The translations under genes and the position numbers were made by a program. Of a stretch of 64,000 nt of DNA, positions 59,552 to 64,000 are shown one piece after another. Source of the DNA: Begonia masoniana. Lineage: Eukaryota; Streptophyta; Magnoliopsida; Cucurbitales; Begoniaceae. Within the stretch, counting starts at the first letter, position 1. The number at the start of each line of letters is the position of its first letter. The notes beneath the pieces are model-generated. The model made no database searches. It saw nothing but the letters and a program-made list of their open reading frames with translations, and was not told where the DNA came from. The stretch covers positions 22,834,923 to 22,898,922 of the forward strand of contig CM039515.1 in NCBI GenBank assembly GCA_022432975.1, read 5' to 3'.

Positions 59552-60366
59552 TGACAGGTGTGAAGGTGAGAGTTCCTCATGATGACAAGGAATAGGTGGT
59601 CGATGGGTGGTGCTCGTGGCGACGGGGTGTGTTTTGGCTTGATGATCTGATGGCTTGAATGATGTATGTCGAATGATGTGAGTTAGTTTTGTTGGTTAAT
59701 AGGTCTACGTGTAGGTTTAACTTGTGAAAGTATCAAAGTGTTTAAGTATGTAGATTAGAGGTTTTGATAGAAAAATGTATGAACAGTCGAGTTTTGATGT
59801 ATATGTAGTAGTAGTAGATTGTTTAGAATGTGGAGTTTAAATTTTAGAATTTTACTGGAACTGTTTGGGTATTTTGAACTGTTTGGTTATTTTAAAACAG
59901 GTAAGGATACGCTCGATTTTTAGAGCGATCCACGCAGTTTGTTTTCTTGAGTATAGGTTATATTAGTGTCGTGTTTTAATTGATCTTACTTTAATTGTTT
60001 TAAATGTTTTATTTGTTTTAAGTTATTAATGGTTTTAGTCTAGTTTTAAATGTTTTAAAAGTCGAAATGTTTTACGCTCAAATGTTTAATGTTTAAGTCA
60101 AAGTTAGTCCCTAAAGGTTGTTAGAGGTGGGTCAATTGTCTAGATCCGTTTTCTTTAAAGTGTTAAGTAAAAATGAAAAAGTTTATGAGAAATACGAGGG
60201 CTTAGGTAATAGTTATGTCACGGCAAGTCCGTGGCGGCCCTACGGGGTTGGGGTCGTCACATATAGTGTGTGTAGTAAGGAGCTTGTGCAGGGAAAGAGG
60301 AAAAAGGAAAAAGGGAGAGGCGGCTCTCTGGAAATTTTGATTTCTAGAGAGTGTGCTGATCGATCG

Positions 60367-62888
60367 TGAGACGACCCTAATACTGTACCCAATTTCCGTA
60401 CTATATATTTTTTTTGTACTTATCGTTATAAAAACCTTAAGCGGAGATTAAATCGAAATCAGAGTTTATTTAGTAAGTCCTTTAAAACAAATACTAAAAC
60501 AATTGAAATTAAAACAATTTAAATCAATTAAAACAAATAAATAAATAAATTAAAAAAAAACGTAAAATCGGCCGAGGGACAGAAGGGGAAAATCCCCACT
60601 CAAAATGAGGGGCGCTCGAACGCCAAATGATAGGCGTTCGGGCGCCACCCTCCTGGCCGCACGGTCGGCCATCGCTTGGCCTATCGTGCGCCCCTCTTTT
60701 CTCTTCCCGCGCCCGATCGCAGTTCTACCCGCGCCCGATCGCTGAACTCTCTGGAAAACCAGAGAGTTCTATGTTCGAGCGCCTGCATTCAGGCGATCGA
60801 TCGCTCCACATTTTCCCCTTTATATTCCTACAATCCTTAACACATTTTTGACCAATCCTCTAACACGATTTCAACGTACACCGCAACATACATTTTAGCA
60901 TCAAACTTCCTGATACCTATGCATCTCTATACTCTCGCTCAAACCGACTCGAGACGCATTTGACACGAAATACATTTTCACAAAAACGAACTGCATGGAT
61001 ATGTTTAAAAACCGAACATTTTCCTAATACCAAACATTTTCAAAATACATTTACAAAACGTTTATACTACCAAAAGTAACCTATCAACTACCAGAACCAA
61101 ACATCCTAAAATGTCTATACAATTCATCAATCCAAAACATCCTAAAACCCCAAAATCTATACATACGTCCCCACGGGTCAGGTAAGCGTCAACTGCGCCA
61201 GCAGACCACTGCAGCCATCCTTCGTCAACTGGACTCATGCCTCAGGAGGAGGAATCTCTTCCTCACCTGTTTCCTCGTAATCACCTACACCATACAGACA
61301 TCTATGAGATAAAAATCTCAGCAAGTTCTAGTAAATGTACATGCATGCTATGCGTATGAGTTCAGAAATCATGCAGCATTTTCTTTATTTTTACTCTGTG
61401 GTGTCACCGAGATCTCAACCTCCTAACCGGAGAGAGCCCATCCAGCGGTCGGACTACTGTTTCCGGCTAGACGGGGGGGGGGGGGGGGTACAAGCTTACA
61501 ACACGTACAGCCGTGCCTGAGCCCCATTTCGCATGACCTGTAACTGTATAACTGTATGAGTATGCAATAAATGTGGTATTGTGACCGACCCGTAATCGAT
61601 CTTCACAATAGGTCGTGCCCCTCTCCAGGCCACATCGCCGTGTTCTTTAAAACATCATGCAGAAATTCATTTTCTATGTTCTTTTACAACACGTGATGCG
61701 TGAACAGTTCAATATAACAGAAAGTAAACATACATGATTCATACCATCAAGACAATAAAGCATTAAAAGCATAACCTATAGAGACCTAATCTTAACTACC
61801 CAACCAAAACAATTTAAGCATACGCGTCACCAAAACTCCTCGAGATGACTTCAAAGTACGGTGTAGGCCAATCGGCCAGAGAAGTTCACGAGAACTTACC
61901 TCGTGTCCAAAACAGCTCAAGCTCCGTCCACGAGCGTTGTTTACCTAGACAATTCACAATGTTTATTGTTAAAGCGAGTTTAAACTTCTAAACGTCCGAA
62001 TTTTGTAAAATCTTAACTAAGGAATCCTCTAAAACTCCAAACTTAATTAATCGAGGTATTTAAGCAATACTTAACACTCGATAGTTTAAAATCACATTTA
62101 ACGAGTTTTCCTAAAAACTCGAATATTCTCAAATTTTAACGTTTCTCACAAACTACTCTAACTTTGTCCAATATCGTTCAATACGTTCTTTATATCGTCC
62201 ATCACAGTAAACCTATTAATTTCGGACCCTAAATCTCAATTTTAACGATAACCTAAACGAAACCCTAATTGTTTAAACTTTTCGAAACTCGAGATTTAAC
62301 GCTTTAAAACTTAGAATCATACTTAGAGCGTCGATTGGAGGAGAAAACATGAAGAAAATGGAACGATTGGTGGTTGGATCGGAGGTCGAAATGAGGAATC
62401 GCCGTCGGAAGAGTTCTGTCGCCCAGAGGAAGAAAAGGAATTCCAGAGAAGAAGTGTTCTGCGAAGGGAGGGAGAAGTGATTTTCATTTTTATTAAATTT
62501 TGATTTGCAAAATTACCATTTTGCCCTTAGTACACATTTTATATTTGTTTCGTCTTTCGTTTCGTCAATCGGCTAACTGTTCGGATTCGCCAAATATTCT
62601 TATTTCACCAATAAGTCCAACTCATTATTTGGGATCTATTAAAACTGTCCGTTCGCAAATCGGACCTCGTTTACTATTTTTACTACAACGTTCTTTATAT
62701 TACGAGAAACTTAATTACTCGGAATATAGCGTTATTACTCCGAAAATTCTCGTAAATTTCGTAAAATTCCTATTAATCGTTAGAATCGAAATGATGCTTT
62801 CTTTTTGTAAAACGGGCTTGATTTGACATATTTACAAAAATACCAATATATATTATAATATAAAATTCCGTACAGGCCGGATATTACA
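60367..62888 (-). repeat. Element D 3' LTR
   Basis: 2522 bp, plus strand TGAGACGACCCTAATACTG to CCGGATATTACA. The terminal TG is followed by AGA where relatives have TAG. GCGCTCGAACGCC and GCGTTCGGGCGCC hairpin words with CTCTCTGGAAAACCAGAGAG are at 60607-60805, and the conserved box (reverse) is at 60987-61000. A poly-G run of about 17 is near 61474-61489. Exon 2 is 61900-61944 and the putative intron 1 donor is near 62322. Confidence 0.93.
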
Positions 62889-62903
62889 TTCCACCCACCT
62901 TAT
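62889..62903 (-). promoter_or_regulatory. Polypurine tract of element D
   Basis: Minus strand TAAGGTGGGTGGAA, next to the 3' LTR, the same tract as in element A. Confidence 0.8.
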
Positions 62904-62928
62904 TTAGAATTTTGTCCACAAAATTAAA

Positions 62929-64000
62929 TCATACAAACAAATCAGGATACTTAGTCATCATATCCTGTTGTCGCTCCCATGTAGCTTCTTCCACCTCGTG
63001 GTTCCGCCATAGGACCTTGACCAGCGGAATCTCTTTGTTGCGCAAAACTTTGATGGAAGACTCCAAAATACGTACTGGCCTCTCCTCATAAGTCAAGGTA
63101 GGCTGTACCTCGATCTCTGTCGCTTCCACGGCATGTGATGGATCACGCAGACACTTCCGAAGCATGGACACGTGGAATACGCCGTGGATACCCTCCATAG
63201 AAGCCGGAAGCTGTAGTCTGTACGCCAACTTCCCGATCCTCTTCAGAATAGGAAAGGGCCCCACATAACGAGGGTTTAACTTACCCCTCCTTCCGAATCT
63301 CGCAACGCCTTTAAACGAAGAAACTTTAAGGTAAACCTCATCACCTTCTTCGAACTCTAGCTCTCTCCGTCTCGTGTCTGCATAGCTCTTCTGTCTGCTC
63401 TGAGCTACCTCAATACGCTGTCGAATAACGGCAATCTTCTCTGCCGTTTGTTGTAGAATCTCAGGACCAACGATGCTGGCCTCGCCAACCTCGTCCAAAT
63501 ATAACGGAGACCTACATTTCTGACCATACAAGGCTTCATACGGAGCCATACCGATAGTAGCCTGGAAGCTGTTGTTGTACGAGAACTCAATCAGAGGCAA
63601 ATATCGGCTCCACAAGCCCTGAAACTCCAGCACACAAGCTCTGAGCATATCCTCAAGAATCTGATTCGTCCTCTCTGTCTGACCATCAGTCTGAGGATGA
63701 AATGCCGTGCTGAAATTAAGTTTAGTACCCATAGCTTTATGCAGGCTGTTCCAGAACTTTGAAGTAAATCTCAGATCTCTGTCTGAGACAATCGAAACCG
63801 GCACACCGTGCAGTCTGACAATCTCCAGCACATACAGCTCGGCGAGTTGATCCATCGAAGAAGTCATCTTCACAGGCAAGAAGTGAGCCAACTTTGTCAA
63901 TCGGTCGCAAATCACCCAAACACCGTCATGGCCCTTCGTCGTCCTCGGGAGCCCCACAATAAAGTCCATAGAGATCTGCTCCCATTTCCACTCCGGAATA
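62929..64000 (-). CDS. pol: Element D integrase and chromodomain-like C-terminus (partial pol)
   Basis: Open frame from the window edge to TGA at 62929. Visible: IPEWKWEQISMDFIVGLP (integrase core with its first catalytic Asp), VSDRDLRFTSKFW (second Asp), [14 protein letters not shown] (catalytic Glu), the GKLNPRYVGPFPIL C-terminal domain, and a chromodomain-like tail RPVRILESSI to YPDLFV. It integrates the cDNA; such tails are linked in chromoviruses to target-site choice. No stop or frameshift is seen over 357 codons. Upstream domains lie outside the window, so the completeness of D is unknown. Closest in the window to element A's decayed integrase. Confidence 0.95.
   Translation of the reverse strand, partial: IPEWKWEQISMDFIVGLPRTTKGHDGVWVICDRLTKLAHFLPVKMTSSMDQLAELYVLEIVRLHGVPVSIVSDRDLRFTSKFWNSLHKAMGTKLNFSTAFHPQTDGQTERTNQILEDMLRACVLEFQGLWSRYLPLIEFSYNNSFQATIGMAPYEALYGQKCRSPLYLDEVGEASIVGPEILQQTAEKIAVIRQRIEVAQSRQKSYADTRRRELEFEEGDEVYLKVSSFKGVARFGRRGKLNPRYVGPFPILKRIGKLAYRLQLPASMEGIHGVFHVSMLRKCLRDPSHAVEATEIEVQPTLTYEERPVRILESSIKVLRNKEIPLVKVLWRNHEVEEATWERQQDMMTKYPDLFV

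Larger units (their letters stand above)
57001..60261 (+). mobile_element. Solo LTR S4 with expanded 23-bp array
   Basis: 3261 bp, TGTAACACCCGAG to GGGGTCGTCACA, perfect TSD TATAG (56996-57000, 60262-60266). TATA box 57404-57411, hairpin GGAATGGCTTCGCGATGAAG onward (57413-57439), exon 2 58285-58329, putative intron 2 58330-59551, conserved box 59926-59940. Same subfamily as S3 and about 850 bp longer, mainly because of the array. Confidence 0.95.
55519..60366. mobile_element. Rearranged LTR E (inverted junction), split by S4
   Basis: 55519-55985 is the 3' end of an A-type LTR on the minus strand (TGTAACGACCCTTAAACC, then GCGATCGATCGCC hairpins and a CTGGAAAT/TTTCCAG palindrome). From about 55987 the sequence is the middle of an A-type LTR on the plus strand: ATAG/GTGAAC, exon 2 55991-56035, GTAAGT, and the conserved box 56835-56849. 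After S4 it continues 60267-60366 to a plus-strand CTCTCTGGAAATTTTG palindrome. Two LTR parts meet head to head, or the middle was inverted. Element D then cuts it. Confidence 0.7.
60367..64000 (-). mobile_element. Element D: Ty3/gypsy (element A family), 3' part
   Basis: 3' LTR 60367-62888, then polypurine tract and pol, running off the right edge. The integrase frame is open across all visible sequence, unlike element A. TSD cannot be checked. Confidence 0.92.

Overview
The window is eudicot-type plant nuclear DNA made almost entirely of nested LTR retrotransposons. I find no host gene, tRNA gene or functional rRNA gene. The evidence is Ty3/gypsy chromodomain (Tekay/Del-like) gag-pol, Ty1/copia gag, Cassandra TRIMs with 5S-rRNA-like LTRs, tRNA-iMet-type primer sites, and 5-bp target duplications (TSDs) on almost every insertion. 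All names below are local labels.

LAYOUT. 1-198 and 12479-12776: fragment of a B-like LTR split by element A (199-12473, full length, TSD ATATG, decayed gag-pol, with solo LTR S1 at 6403-9085). 12777-18001: truncated gypsy element F (minus), whose 5' LTR holds a complete Cassandra (15423-16247). 18002-27973: decayed Ty1/copia element (minus), split by element G (19141-26539, TSD CATTT), a non-autonomous element with an internal inversion and an 81-copy 23-bp array. 27974-55518: pieces of host LTR H, split by solo LTR S2 (28171-31779, 62.5-copy 16-bp array), by a Cassandra concatemer (32103-45323) that itself contains element C (33583-45188, non-autonomous, holding solo LTR S3 at 40457-42864), and by element B (45839-55398), complete with an open gag-pol frame. 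55519-60366: rearranged LTR E, split by solo LTR S4 (57001-60261, about 32 copies of a 23-bp unit). 60367-64000: 3' LTR and open 3' pol of element D, running off the window.

HOW THE PARTS RELATE. B, and possibly D, look autonomous. A is defective although its LTRs are still very similar. C and G lack pol, and the Cassandras have no genes, so these need proteins in trans. Cassandra shares the LTR 3' terminus GGGTCGTTACA and the primer site with the gypsy elements here, which suggests who mobilises it.

MAIN OBSERVATION. Every gypsy-type LTR examined has the same gene-like leader layout: a possible intron 1, a 44-55 nt middle exon, and a possible intron 2 starting GTAAGT and ending TGTAG before GTGA. 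In A, B, C and F a third possible intron of 60-65 nt lies between the primer site and the gag ATG. All three expanded minisatellites lie inside possible intron 2. Splicing is inferred from sequence only.
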